64,000 nucleotides of DNA from Stieleria magnilauensis. GTDB taxonomy: Bacteria; Planctomycetota; Planctomycetia; Pirellulales; Pirellulaceae. Location of the stretch: contig CP036432.1 of assembly GCA_007753675.1 (NCBI GenBank), forward strand, positions 6,760,233-6,824,232, given 5' to 3'. Under the pieces are notes generated by a model. The model was not told the origin of the DNA and ran no database searches. It worked only from the letters and a program-made list of their open reading frames with translations. Of the stretch, positions 40,544-49,111 are shown in pieces; position 1 is the first letter of the stretch; the number at the start of each line of letters is the position of its first letter. Both the position numbers and the translations under genes were made by a program.

Positions 40544-41520
40544 CGAACCAGGCACCGCGATGGCGAAAACGGGGACGCCTCTTCGACCCGACCGATTACG
40601 ACTTGCCCGCCGACTGCACCGAGTTCGCTCAGTCCCCGCAGGCATTGGTCTGCGACGGCTTCGTGCGGATCTATTTTTCGTCGCGCCGACGTGACGCCGA
40701 TAGCGGCAAATTCCTCAGCCACGTCTTGTTCGTCGACTTGAATTGGGAACTGCAACACGTGCTTCGGGTGGCCGAACAACCCGTCCTCTCGCTAGGCGGA
40801 CTCGGCTGCTTCGACGAGCACGGGATCTTTCCATTGAGCCCGATTCGCGTTGGTGATCAGGTGTTTGCCTATACCTGCGGTTGGAGTCGACGGGTGGGCG
40901 TTTCGGTCGAAACGGGAATCGGCTTGGCGATCAGTGACGACGGCGGAACCACGTTCAAGCGTCACGGTGACGGCCCGATCCTCTCGGCGACCCTGCACGA
41001 GCCCTGTCTGGTCGGCGACGGATTTGTGCGGCGTTTCGGTGATGTCTTTCACATGTGGTATATCTTTGGTCTTCCGTGGCGACAGTTTGCCGGTCAATCC
41101 GAACCCGATCGGATCTACAAGATCGCACACGCGACCTCGCCCGACGGCATCCAATGGAAAAAAACCGGCGGAGACCAGCTGATCGCCGATGCGATCGGCG
41201 ACGACGAATGCCAGGCTTTGCCGACGGTCATTGAGTCGGGCGGACGGTTTCACATGTATTTCTGCTACCGTTATGCCAGCGACTTCCGCACCAACCCCGA
41301 ACGTGGCTACCGGATCGGCTATGCGTTTTCTGACGATCTTCAACAGTGGACACGCGACGATGACCAGGTCGGGATCGAGCGTTCTACGTCCGCGGATGCG
41401 TGGGACGGTCAGATGATGTGCTATCCCCACGTGTTTCATCACAACCAAAACACTTACCTGCTGTACAACGGAAACGAGTTCGGACGACGCGGGTTCGGAA
41501 TCGCGGTGGCGGAGGCTTGA
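40540..41520 (+). CDS. Beta-propeller glycosidase-like protein, paralogue
   Basis: The 326-residue protein follows the previous gene along its length: RWRKRGRLFDPTDYDLPADC, EFAQSPQALVCDGFVRIYFS, DEHGIFPLSPIRVGDQVFAY, DGQMMCYPHVFHHNQNTYLL. Shared FAQ.P, YFS, G..PISPIR and YPHVF..... motifs show a tandem duplication with divergence. The start is GTG at 40540, overlapping the upstream TGA. Probably acts on a glycan in the same pathway, perhaps as a heterodimer with its paralogue; this is inference. Confidence 0.7.
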   Translation: MTNQAPRWRKRGRLFDPTDYDLPADCTEFAQSPQALVCDGFVRIYFSSRRRDADSGKFLSHVLFVDLNWELQHVLRVAEQPVLSLGGLGCFDEHGIFPLSPIRVGDQVFAYTCGWSRRVGVSVETGIGLAISDDGGTTFKRHGDGPILSATLHEPCLVGDGFVRRFGDVFHMWYIFGLPWRQFAGQSEPDRIYKIAHATSPDGIQWKKTGGDQLIADAIGDDECQALPTVIESGGRFHMYFCYRYASDFRTNPERGYRIGYAFSDDLQQWTRDDDQVGIERSTSADAWDGQMMCYPHVFHHNQNTYLLYNGNEFGRRGFGIAVAEA

Positions 41521-41523
41521 TTG

Positions 41524-42000
41524 ATGGAATCAACTCGGACACCACAATCGGTCCAGTACACGATCTCGCGAGCCACGCGTGTTGAAATCCTGGAGCATTT
41601 AGAAGCTTGCTCGGGACAGTTTCAACCGCCGCTTGCCGATCGTGTGGATCTGCCCAGCTACGCCGAGAAATTGTTTCGGCGGTCCGTCACGTGGGAAGCT
41701 TGGCACCGGGAAAAACTTGTCGGATTGGTCGCCTGTTATCTGGATCTCGAAACCCAGCCCGCGAAGGCATTCGTTTCCAACGTCAGTGTGCTGCAGGCGT
41801 ATCGTTCACAAGGGATTGCGCGCCAACTGATGGCTTGCTGTCACCGTGAGGTGATGCAGCGTGGCGCTCAAGAGATCGCGTTGGAAGTTTCGGCGGGAAA
41901 CGCACTCGCTATCTCGCTGTATTCAAAACTCGGATACCGTCGATCGGCCACCAAGGGTCAAAACGTGTTGATGCAACTTATTTTGGGGACGGATGGATGA
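41524..42000 (+). CDS. GNAT N-acetyltransferase
   Basis: The 158-residue protein has a GNAT core: KLVGLVACYLDLETQPAKAF, motif A VSVLQAYRSQGIARQLMACC with SQGIA acetyl-CoA loop, and LEVSAGNALAISLYSKLGYR. The C-terminus ends in a short tail. ATG at 41524 is used (TTG 41521 directly before it is also possible). Likely acetylates an amino sugar made by the operon. Its TGA overlaps the ATG of the methyltransferase gene. Confidence 0.82.
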   Translation: MESTRTPQSVQYTISRATRVEILEHLEACSGQFQPPLADRVDLPSYAEKLFRRSVTWEAWHREKLVGLVACYLDLETQPAKAFVSNVSVLQAYRSQGIARQLMACCHREVMQRGAQEIALEVSAGNALAISLYSKLGYRRSATKGQNVLMQLILGTDG

Positions 42001-42761
42001 CTGGGTCGAATGAACCGCGCGACTACAACGCCGAATGGCGTGACACCCCCGAACACAAATACGCTTACAACTTTGACCTGGACGTGATGCATCGCTTCAT
42101 GATCCGGTCGTTTGAACCGTTTTTTCGCTCGGGAAACTGCCTGGAATTGGGCAGCTTCCAGGGCAGCTTTACCAAGCGTCTGCTCGACCACTTTGACGAC
42201 CTGACCTGTGTCGAAGCGTCTGATGCGGCGATCACCACGATGAACGAGACGCTCGGGGGCAAAGTCCAATGCATCCACGGCACGTTCGAAGAAGTGACGT
42301 TGCCGACTCGATACGACAACGTCGTCTTGACCCATGTTCTCGAACACCTCGATGATCCCGTCTTGGTTCTCAAACGCATCAACCAGGAATGGCTGAGCGA
42401 TCGGGGCAGATTGTTGTTGGTGTGCCCCAATGCCAACGCACCGTCACGGCAAATCGCGGTGAAGATGGGGCTGATTTCGCATCACAGCGCGGTGACCGAC
42501 GCTGAGTGCGAGCACGGCCACCGGATCACTTACTCCTTAGACACATTGGAACGGGACGCTCGAGCGGCCGGGCTCGACGTCGTCTATCGCACAGGCATTT
42601 TCTTTAAGGCCTTAGCGAATTTCCAGTGGGACAGGTTGTTGCAAACCGACATCATTTCCGATGACTACCTGGAAGGCTGTTATCAACTCGGGCAGGTCTA
42701 TCCCGATCTCTGTGCGAGCATCTTTTTGGTTTGCCGTCGGGGTGATGCTCACGCGGATTGA
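41997..42761 (+). CDS. SAM-dependent methyltransferase, class I
   Basis: The 254-residue protein has motif I LELGSFQGSFTKRLLDHFDD, an acidic motif-II residue in CVEASDA, and motif IV/post-I VVLTHVLEHLDDPVLVLKRI. It belongs to the methyltransferase-11/12/23 group. HITYSLDTLERDARAAGLDV follows as an auxiliary element. Last gene of the five-gene operon, so probably methylates the sugar or lipid product. Convergent with the YcaQ-like gene (18-base gap). Confidence 0.85.
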   Translation: MTGSNEPRDYNAEWRDTPEHKYAYNFDLDVMHRFMIRSFEPFFRSGNCLELGSFQGSFTKRLLDHFDDLTCVEASDAAITTMNETLGGKVQCIHGTFEEVTLPTRYDNVVLTHVLEHLDDPVLVLKRINQEWLSDRGRLLLVCPNANAPSRQIAVKMGLISHHSAVTDAECEHGHRITYSLDTLERDARAAGLDVVYRTGIFFKALANFQWDRLLQTDIISDDYLEGCYQLGQVYPDLCASIFLVCRRGDAHAD

Positions 42762-42779
42762 TTGACGGTGACGGTTGCG

Positions 42780-43877
42780 TCACAACGCGAGTTCCCACGC
42801 GCCGCTGTCCAAGCCCAAGAACTTCGCCGTCGCCTCCACTTCTGCTTCCGCCTGCATTCGAAACGCTTTCTCACGCGGTCGTTTGCTCACGTACCCCAAT
42901 TGCACATCCAAGCGGTCGTCGTTCACGTTCGCGTTTGCCCAGCCGATCACTTGATCGCGCCACAGAACCGGCATCGCATAGTAGCCACGGATCCGTTTCG
43001 CCGCCGGGACATACGCCTCGAAACGATAGTCCCATCCCCACAGCTGCTGGAATCTCGCCCGATCCCGCACCAAGGGATCGAAGGGAGCCAGGATTCGAAC
43101 CCGGTCGGGAACCTCATCATCCAACCAATGCTCTCGTCTCCACAGGTACGTGATACCCGCAACCTGCACTTCTTTCAAGTGTCCGTCCTCCATCAACGAC
43201 TCGACGGCCGCCAATCGCTCCTGCCGCGATGGCAGCAGATGGTTGTGACTGCGCAATTCGGACACGACCATTTGTTTGGTCGAGGCGCCGAAAACATGAA
43301 CCGTTGTCATGACGAGTCGACGATAGCGTCCGCGCGGGTCTGAATCCTGTCCATCGGACTGCTCGGGGACCTGATAGACACGAATCCCTTTCTCTCGGCG
43401 AACGACTCGCAAGTAGCCGTGATGGTGAAGATGCTCCAGAATCCGCTTGGTCTGTTGGGACTTGCCGCCCCAGTAGTTCTTCACCGTCTTGCGTCCGAAC
43501 CGCTCGTCCAATCCGCGCGGATGAACTTCGCCCAATTCCGCCACCGCGTCGAGCACGTCGCGTTCCAACTTTTTTAGTTTCCGATTCGGACGCCAACGGA
43601 GTTCCCGCCAGACTTCGGGGGTCATGAACCCATACGCGAAAAGATAGCCTTCCTCCGCCTCCAGATCGGGAAACGTCGCTTCTAACTCACCCGCGACGTA
43701 CCCATCCACGCGCTGCCGGAGCATCAAATCCTGAGCCCGCGCCGGCGACCGAATCGGGTCGGCCTGGACGAATTGCAGCCAACGGAGCGCATCGGCCAAT
43801 CGCTGAAAATCGGGAAATGCACCGGCAACCACACGTCGCCTGAAATCGGTCAGTGCCAGTCGCTCAATCGTCGCCAT
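42780..43877 (-). CDS. YcaQ/AlkX-like winged-helix DNA glycosylase
   Basis: The 365-residue protein belongs to the HTH_42/AlkZ-like superfamily: winged-helix modules, an FVQADPI segment near 37-43 containing QAD, matching the Q-x-D form I associate with YcaQ-type members, and the terminal LAPFDPLVRDRARFQQLWGW ... AMPVLWRDQVIGWANA block. Family members open or remove crosslinked or alkylated purines. The gene stands alone, convergent with the glycan operon. The substrate of this member is not shown. Confidence 0.78.
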   Translation of the reverse strand: MATIERLALTDFRRRVVAGAFPDFQRLADALRWLQFVQADPIRSPARAQDLMLRQRVDGYVAGELEATFPDLEAEEGYLFAYGFMTPEVWRELRWRPNRKLKKLERDVLDAVAELGEVHPRGLDERFGRKTVKNYWGGKSQQTKRILEHLHHHGYLRVVRREKGIRVYQVPEQSDGQDSDPRGRYRRLVMTTVHVFGASTKQMVVSELRSHNHLLPSRQERLAAVESLMEDGHLKEVQVAGITYLWRREHWLDDEVPDRVRILAPFDPLVRDRARFQQLWGWDYRFEAYVPAAKRIRGYYAMPVLWRDQVIGWANANVNDDRLDVQLGYVSKRPREKAFRMQAEAEVEATAKFLGLDSGAWELAL

Positions 43878-44043
43878 TGCCCGCTCAGTTTACAACACAA
43901 AGAAGCTCCTGCCGCCCGATCAACAAAATACCATCCGGCGGCCGGTGATGAAATCTGTGGCTCAGTGATATTGCACGACCGGCTCTCAATTGGGTTAAAC
44001 TTTTCCTCTCCATTACCGCCCACCGTCCCTTCCACATCCCATC

Positions 44044-45051
44044 ATGAACACACGCATCACATCACTGCTCCTTCCGCTCCTGCTGGTGTCTGTCGCGTCG
44101 GCGCACCCAGGCCACGAATCGAACCCGGCCGACGAAATGGCCGCCGCGGCAAACGCGTTCATCCAGTGGCTCACGCCGGAACAAAAGGGCAAGGCCGTCC
44201 TGGAGTTCAAAGCCGACGAACGGGAGAACTGGCACTACGTCCCCTTTGACCGTCAGGGCATCAAACTCAGTGAACTGAGCCCCGTCCAAGATCACTACGC
44301 CTACGCGTTGCTGAACACCGGGCTCAGCCAAAAAGGATTCATGACAGCGACGACGATCATGAGTCTGGAACAGATCCTCCGTGAAAAAGAAAACCGTCCC
44401 GACGTACGCGACCCCGAAAAATACTACGTGACCATTTTCGGAAAACCCGGCAAGCAAGGTGCATGGGGTTGGCGATTCGAAGGTCACCACCTGTCGCTCA
44501 ACTACACCATCGTGGACGGAAAGGTGGCGGTGACACCGGCATTCTTCGGTACCAATCCCGCCGAAGTTCGCGAAGGCCCGCGAAGCGGCATCCGTCCTCT
44601 CGGAGCCATGGAAGACATCGCCCGCAAGCTGGGCCAATCGCTCGGCAACGCCGCCGTGTTCAGCGACAAGCCACCCAAAGAGATCTTGTCGGGTCAAGAT
44701 CGCACGGCCAGCCCGCCGGAAGAGCAAGGGGTGAAAGGAAGCGACATGAATTCGCAACAGCGGGAACTGCTGTTGGGTGTCTTGTCTGAATTCGCCAGCA
44801 ACGGTCGGCAGGAAATCAGCGGTGAAGCGATGCAAAAGATCCGCGATGCCGCCGACAACCTCCGATTCGCCTGGGCCGGTAGCACGAAACGGGGCGAGGC
44901 ACACTACTTCCGCATCGTCATGCCGCAAGCGTTCCTGGTCGAATATGCCAACACGCAAAACGACGCCAACCACGCCCACGCGACCTGGCGTCTGTTCAAC
45001 GGCGACTTCGGCCGCGATCTGCTCGGCGAACACATCAGCCAAGCACATTGA
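44044..45051 (+). CDS. DUF3500 secreted protein
   Basis: The 335-residue protein has a signal peptide (NTRITSLLLPLLLVSVASAH) and matches the DUF3500 pattern: FIQWLTPEQKGKAVLEFKAD, NWHYVPFDRQGIKLSELSPV, WGWRFEGHHLSLNYTIVDGK, TPAFFGTNPAEVREG and the C-terminal MPQAFLVEYANTQNDANHAH. Members are exported proteins of unknown enzymatic role. His-rich motifs (GHHLSLN, NDANHAHATWR) suggest metal binding. The metal-transporter gene follows 100 bases downstream, which fits such a role; this is inference. Confidence 0.82.
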   Translation: MNTRITSLLLPLLLVSVASAHPGHESNPADEMAAAANAFIQWLTPEQKGKAVLEFKADERENWHYVPFDRQGIKLSELSPVQDHYAYALLNTGLSQKGFMTATTIMSLEQILREKENRPDVRDPEKYYVTIFGKPGKQGAWGWRFEGHHLSLNYTIVDGKVAVTPAFFGTNPAEVREGPRSGIRPLGAMEDIARKLGQSLGNAAVFSDKPPKEILSGQDRTASPPEEQGVKGSDMNSQQRELLLGVLSEFASNGRQEISGEAMQKIRDAADNLRFAWAGSTKRGEAHYFRIVMPQAFLVEYANTQNDANHAHATWRLFNGDFGRDLLGEHISQAH

Positions 45052-45150
45052 TGTTGGTGATCGTCGCGGCAGTGCGTCCGATTCGTGACGCCACCAGACA
45101 TCGTTGAAGACGCCGACGCAATTGCGGGATTACAAGGAGTTCGCTTTCTG

Positions 45151-45861
45151 ATGGAGCCCATCATTCAAATGATCGTCTTTACCGCTGTTGCCGGCGGGGC
45201 GATCCCACTGGGCGATGTGATTGCGTCGTTTGAGAAGATTCGCCCCGGATGGCTCGAGGAGGAATTTCGTCACACCGTGATTGCGTTCGGCGGCGGCGCG
45301 CTGTTTTCGGCGGTTGCCTTGGTGCTGATTCCCCACGGCACCGAACGGATCGCGACCTGGGAAGCGGTGGTCGCATTCACCGCCGGTGGGTTGTGCTTTT
45401 GGGGCTTGCAGGTGTTACTCGATCGAAGTCAATCCTCGGCGTCTCAGCTGGTCGCCATGCTGTCGGACTTCATTCCCGAAGTGATGGCGTTAGGTGCATT
45501 GATCTCGGCCGGCAAGGGTGGCGCAATGCTACTGGCCGGGATCATCACGCTGCAAAACCTGCCCGAAGGCTTCAATGCCTATCGCGAGCTTCGCAGCAGC
45601 GGCATGGCAAGCCGCAAAATCTTGTTTTGGTTCACCATCGCAGCCTTGCTCGGTCCACTGTTGGGCCTTGTGGGATACCAGGTGTTGGCCGATCACGAGG
45701 TGGCTCTCGGTTGGATGCAAGTCTTCGCCGCCGCAGGCATTCTCTACTTGGTCTTCGAAGACATCGCGCCTCAAGCGACATTGAAAAACAGCAGCTTTCC
45801 ACCGCTCGGTGCTGTGTTCGGGTTCCTGCTCGGGCTGTTCGGAAAACTCTTGGAAGGGTGA
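45151..45861 (+). CDS. ZIP-like metal transporter, divergent
   Basis: The 236-residue inner-membrane protein has about eight hydrophobic helices and ZIP-like motifs: SDFIPEVMALGALISAGKGG and ITLQNLPEGFNAYREL. In classic ZIPs the second motif is HNxPEG; here His is replaced by Gln (QNLPEG, 135-140), so the binuclear metal site is altered. A short acidic leader (from 45085) is possible, but ATG 45151 is preferred. Follows the DUF3500 gene in the same direction. Confidence 0.78.
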   Translation: MEPIIQMIVFTAVAGGAIPLGDVIASFEKIRPGWLEEEFRHTVIAFGGGALFSAVALVLIPHGTERIATWEAVVAFTAGGLCFWGLQVLLDRSQSSASQLVAMLSDFIPEVMALGALISAGKGGAMLLAGIITLQNLPEGFNAYRELRSSGMASRKILFWFTIAALLGPLLGLVGYQVLADHEVALGWMQVFAAAGILYLVFEDIAPQATLKNSSFPPLGAVFGFLLGLFGKLLEG

Positions 45862-45915
45862 CCGGCGAAGCTCTGTTCAACCCCGTTGGGGTTGGCGGCC
45901 TGTTGGCGACAGGAA

Positions 45916-45969
45916 CTTGGGGTGCGCGGGCGCGACCCCAAGCTTTGATGTGGCACGCCGCTGGCGTGC
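45916..45969. terminator. Two hairpins after the transporter gene
   Basis: CTTGGGGT/ACCCCAAG (45916-45942) and GCACGCC-GCT-GGCGTGC (45953-45969) lie 55 bases after the transporter stop. Both are of a type repeated in planctomycete intergenic DNA. The rest of the gap to 46145 has no gene. Confidence 0.45.
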
Positions 45970-46144
45970 GGGCCGCAGGAGCGGGTGCCGCTTAACTTGA
46001 TGCGTATGCCGCCAACTTCGCTCGACCTTCGTGTGCGAAACGTTTCGCGGCATGGCAAACGAGAACGCGTGTACGCGGTTGCGTTGCGGTGTTAAATTGA
46101 CGGCCCGCCATTGACGCCTGCCCCCGATTGGACCGACCACGACG

Positions 46145-47467
46145 ATGCCCTTGCCCCACCCGTTGTTGCTTCGCCACAAATTAGCATCTGTTTCCCGCCA
46201 CTGCGTCGCTGCCGTCACAAGACGACGAAGGGTTCACGGTCTGGCGAGCGTCGCGACGTCCGTTTTTTCCCGCACGCTACTTGTGTTTGCCCTTCCCATC
46301 GGCGTTTCATGCTCTGTCGCCGAAGATTGGTATCGCTGGCGGGGACCCAATGGAGATGGAATCTCCACCGAAACGGAGTGGAACTGCGATTGGAAAAATG
46401 GGCAGCCGACCATCGCCTGGTCCCATTCGGTCGGCACCGGGTTTTCGTCGGTCGTGGTCAAGGACGGACGCGTCTTCACGCTCGGTCACGTCGATGACCA
46501 AGACGTCGTCTATTGCCTGAACGTCGCCGACGGAGAGGTGAGATGGACGTTCGGCTATCCTGCGGAATTGGATGCCCGCGACTTCGAAGGCGGTCCGATT
46601 TCGACACCGACCGTCGATGGTGATCGGGTCTACGTGATGGGGCGTGCCGGTGAACTGTTTTGCCTGCAGACTTCCGATGGGACCAAAGTGTGGGGCAAAA
46701 ATGTCGCCGAGGAGGCGGATGTGCGATTGCCCGGCTGGGGATGTTCGGCCGCTCCGCTGGTGATCGGAGACAAACTGTTGTTGAACCTCGGCGAATCCGG
46801 TGTCGCGGTCGACAAGCACAGCGGCGAACTGTCATGGAGCTCTGACGACCGGGAATGTGGATACGCGTCGCCCGTGTTGATCCCCGATTCCGATCCGACG
46901 GCGGCCGTGATCGCATCGGGACGTGCCTACATCGGTGTCGACATCCAATCAGGCAAACAACTTTGGGCCGAGCGTTGGTTGACCAGCTTCAATTGCAACG
47001 CCGCTGATCCGATCTTTCATGACGGCAAGATGTTTCTCTGCTCCGGATACAATCGCGGCGCGGCACTGTTCGATCTGAACGACGCGACGCCGAGTCTGAT
47101 TTGGAAATCGAAGGAGATGAAGAATCAGATCCACAGTTCGATCCTTTATCAGGGGCACCTTTACGGCATCGACGGCGACATGGAAACCGGTGCACGGTTG
47201 CGTTGCATGGATTGGGCGACCGGTGAGATCCGCTGGTCGGTCGACGACTTGCGACCGGGTGGCCTGGCGCTGGCCGGCGGTCGGTTGCTGTTACTGACCG
47301 AACCGGGAGAATTGATGATCGCACCGGCGACACCCGACGGCTGGGACCCCATCACTGAAGCGAAAGTCCTTGACGGAAAATCCTGGACCGCCCCCGTCCT
47401 GTCCGACGGCCGCATCTTCTGTCGAAGCATCCAAGGCCAACTCGTCTGCGTCGACTGCCGTGATTAG
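46145..47467 (+). CDS. Exported PQQ-like beta-propeller protein
   Basis: The 440-residue protein has a long basic N-terminal region with a signal-type helix (about 40-58, SRTLLVFALPIGVSCSV). Repeated propeller blades follow with PQQ-repeat features: DWYRWRGPNGDGIS, then GDRVYVMGRAGELFCLQTSD-type repeats (LFCLQTSDGTKVWG, GVAVDKHSGELSWSS, RCMDWATGEIRWSV). No catalytic or cofactor residues are assigned. It is transcribed with the oxidoreductase gene 75 bases downstream, and the pair may act on the same sugar; inferred. Confidence 0.82.
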   Translation: MPLPHPLLLRHKLASVSRHCVAAVTRRRRVHGLASVATSVFSRTLLVFALPIGVSCSVAEDWYRWRGPNGDGISTETEWNCDWKNGQPTIAWSHSVGTGFSSVVVKDGRVFTLGHVDDQDVVYCLNVADGEVRWTFGYPAELDARDFEGGPISTPTVDGDRVYVMGRAGELFCLQTSDGTKVWGKNVAEEADVRLPGWGCSAAPLVIGDKLLLNLGESGVAVDKHSGELSWSSDDRECGYASPVLIPDSDPTAAVIASGRAYIGVDIQSGKQLWAERWLTSFNCNAADPIFHDGKMFLCSGYNRGAALFDLNDATPSLIWKSKEMKNQIHSSILYQGHLYGIDGDMETGARLRCMDWATGEIRWSVDDLRPGGLALAGGRLLLLTEPGELMIAPATPDGWDPITEAKVLDGKSWTAPVLSDGRIFCRSIQGQLVCVDCRD

Positions 47468-47542
47468 AATACCCACATGACAGGCCTCCAGCCTGTCGAT
47501 CCCCTGACCTCCCCGGCCTCGCAATCTCCACCTCATCCAACG

Positions 47543-48865
47543 ATGCCCATGCAACGTCGATCCTTCCTCGCCGGAACCGCTGCCGCCGCGACACTCGCCT
47601 CCGCTCCCAACATTCACGCGGCCTCCAAAGACAAAACATACCGCACGGCGCTGATCGGGGCCGGCTGGTGGGGCATGAACATCCTGCGTGAAGCGATGGC
47701 CGGCGGTCAAACCAAAGTAGTCGCACTGTGCGATGTCGATTCTGATCGGCTGGAGATCAACGCAGAAGAAGTAACGGATTTGTCCGGCGATACCCCACGA
47801 ACCTACTCCGACTATCGCGAGCTGTTCGAAAAGGAAGACGTCGAGGTGGCGATCATCGCCACGCCGGACCACTGGCACGCCCTCAACGCACTGGCTGCGA
47901 TCGAAGCCGGTGCGCACGTCTTTATCGAAAAACCGACCGGCCACACCATCGGCGAAAGCCAGGCCGTTCTTGCCGCCTCACGTGCAGCCAATCGCCTGGT
48001 CCAAGTCGGTCTACATCGACGCATCGGCCCCCACCATGTCTCGGGGATGAAATTCTTGAAGGACGGAGGTGCCGGAGAGATCGGGCTAGTTCGCATGTTT
48101 GTCCACAGCAGGGGCGGCGCGGAGAAACCGACACGCAACAGCGAACCACCGGAGAACCTTGACTGGGAGATGTATTGCGGCCCCGCGCCGCTGCGTCCTT
48201 ATTGCCGACGGATCCATCCCGGCGGCTTTCGGCACTTCCTGGATTTTGCCAACGGAACACTCGGCGATTGGGGCGTCCACTGGCTGGACCAGATGCTTTG
48301 GTGGAGCGACCAGCAATCACCCCATAGCGTGCATTCGACCGGCGGACGACCGATTGCCGGAGCCCCCGTCTTGAATGACGAAGAACAAACGACCGACGCC
48401 CCCGATCATCAAACCGCAACCTACGAATTTGATTCCTTCACCGCGACCTGGGAACATCGCAAGTTTGCCGGGCAAGGCCCCGAGCAAACCAGCATCGGTT
48501 GCTACTTCTTCGGCACTCAGGGGACCTTCCATATCGGTTGGCGCGATGGTTGGACGTTCTATCCGGCCGACAGCAAGAAACAAGTGATCCACCAAGACGC
48601 CCAGTTGCAAGAACCCGACGGTCACAACCTGAAATTGCTCTATGCCGATTTCCTCCGCGGCATCGAAACGGGAAGCCGCCCCGTCGCGGACATCGAGGTC
48701 GGACACCAAGCCACCACGCTCGCCCTGTTGGGCATGCTCTCGATGAAACTCGGCCGCAGCGTCCGCTGGGACCCCGACACCCAATCCATCATCGGTGACG
48801 AAGAGGCCAACGGCATGCTGCGACGAAAGTACCGCCAGCCCTGGACGTATCCCGAAATCGGCTAA
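47543..48865 (+). CDS. Exported Gfo/Idh/MocA oxidoreductase
   Basis: The 440-residue protein opens with a Tat-like signal (MQRRSFLAGTAAAATLASAP; QRRSFLAG). The Rossmann fold follows: TYRTALIGAGWWGMNILREA, IIATPDHWHALNALAAIEAG, and the FIEKPTGHT motif with the conserved Lys of EKP. The C-terminal domain contains GRRPIAGAP-like and WDYYCGP-like segments (LDWEMYCGPAPLRPY, TLGDWGVHWLDQMLWW). NAD(P)-dependent sugar or inositol dehydrogenase is the likely activity; the substrate is not known. ATG 47543 is used; 47549 is also possible. Confidence 0.88.
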   Translation: MPMQRRSFLAGTAAAATLASAPNIHAASKDKTYRTALIGAGWWGMNILREAMAGGQTKVVALCDVDSDRLEINAEEVTDLSGDTPRTYSDYRELFEKEDVEVAIIATPDHWHALNALAAIEAGAHVFIEKPTGHTIGESQAVLAASRAANRLVQVGLHRRIGPHHVSGMKFLKDGGAGEIGLVRMFVHSRGGAEKPTRNSEPPENLDWEMYCGPAPLRPYCRRIHPGGFRHFLDFANGTLGDWGVHWLDQMLWWSDQQSPHSVHSTGGRPIAGAPVLNDEEQTTDAPDHQTATYEFDSFTATWEHRKFAGQGPEQTSIGCYFFGTQGTFHIGWRDGWTFYPADSKKQVIHQDAQLQEPDGHNLKLLYADFLRGIETGSRPVADIEVGHQATTLALLGMLSMKLGRSVRWDPDTQSIIGDEEANGMLRRKYRQPWTYPEIG

Positions 48866-48879
48866 TCCCGGCAGCGGCA

Positions 48880-48965
48880 TTTGGCAGGAAAGCCGGGGCA
48901 GAACGATGACGCGCGCGGTGGAGACGCCGACAAGAAAAAAGGTGACAGGAAAAGAGGTATACTCG
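48880..48965. repeat. Remote copy of the dispersed repeat modules
   Basis: Contains GGGGCAGAACGATGACG and GACAAGAAAAAAGGTGACAG, the same two modules as the repeats near 24.5 and 30 kb. The gene-free gap is 48866-49111. Confidence 0.5.
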
Positions 48966-49111
48966 GTGCGATCCGTATCAGCGGTACGATCGACCAGAAG
49001 CTGATTTGAGCGGAAGCGGCGAAATGGATTCGCCGGAGGGAGCGTCGGCATCGTGGCGAGTTTGCGACGTAGGATTGGCCGTCATCTGCCTTCCGCCTCG
49101 CTGATTCCGCC

